From Desulfobacterales bacterium (GTDB lineage: Bacteria; Desulfobacterota; Desulfobacteria; Desulfobacterales; UBA5852): a stretch of DNA of 6,623 bases. Numbering within the stretch: position 1 is the first letter of the stretch; the number at the start of each line of letters is the position of its first letter. Below are positions 6,381 through 6,623 of this stretch, piece after piece. The DNA lies in NCBI GenBank assembly GCA_030066455.1, contig JASJBQ010000267.1, positions 1-6,623 of the forward strand, given 5' to 3'. The translations under genes and the position numbers were made by a program. The notes under the pieces were generated by a model. The model was not told where the DNA came from and searched no databases. It worked only from the letters and a program-made list of their open reading frames with translations.

Positions 6381-6623
<243 letters not shown>

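Overview
This GC-rich, gene-dense bacterial window carries five protein genes and one RNA gene. It reads like a Gram-negative anaerobe, most plausibly a sulfate reducer of the Desulfobacterota. That placement is an inference from the gene set (a thioredoxin-reductase/PDO-type fusion, a large HPr-domain fusion and a PF07399-type antiporter) and not from any database match.

Layout, left to right. (1) 1-1700, minus: a large multi-pass putative Na+/H+ antiporter whose C-terminus lies beyond the left edge. (2) 1869-3500, minus: a 543-residue flavoprotein joining two N-terminal thioredoxin folds (a CPYC centre in the second) to a complete thioredoxin-reductase module (CATC, NADPH-type motif). (3) 3501-3699: a divergent intergenic region with a plausible sigma-70 promoter for the flavoprotein; its -35 box overlaps the first codons of the opposite gene. 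(4) 3700-4212, plus: a small SLOG/LOG-like Rossmann protein, the only plus-strand gene. (5) 4241-4945, minus: ispD of the non-mevalonate isoprenoid pathway, convergent with the SLOG gene and ending in a perfect 9-bp hairpin. (6) 5012-6319, minus: a 435-residue protein with an unrecognised, probably helical N-terminal region and a C-terminal HPr-like domain that keeps both phosphorylation positions. (7) about 6381-6623, minus: the 3' part of the RNase P RNA gene rnpB, cut by the right edge.

On the minus strand rnpB, the HPr fusion and ispD run in the same direction with short gaps. The HPr-fusion stop codon and the ispD start are in the same reading frame, 22 codons apart. The flavoprotein and antiporter are also co-directional, 168 bp apart, and may be co-transcribed. 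Long open frames on the strand opposite several genes are composition-driven shadows and are not annotated. I see no mobile element, CRISPR array, tRNA or defence system. The least conventional item is the HPr-domain fusion.
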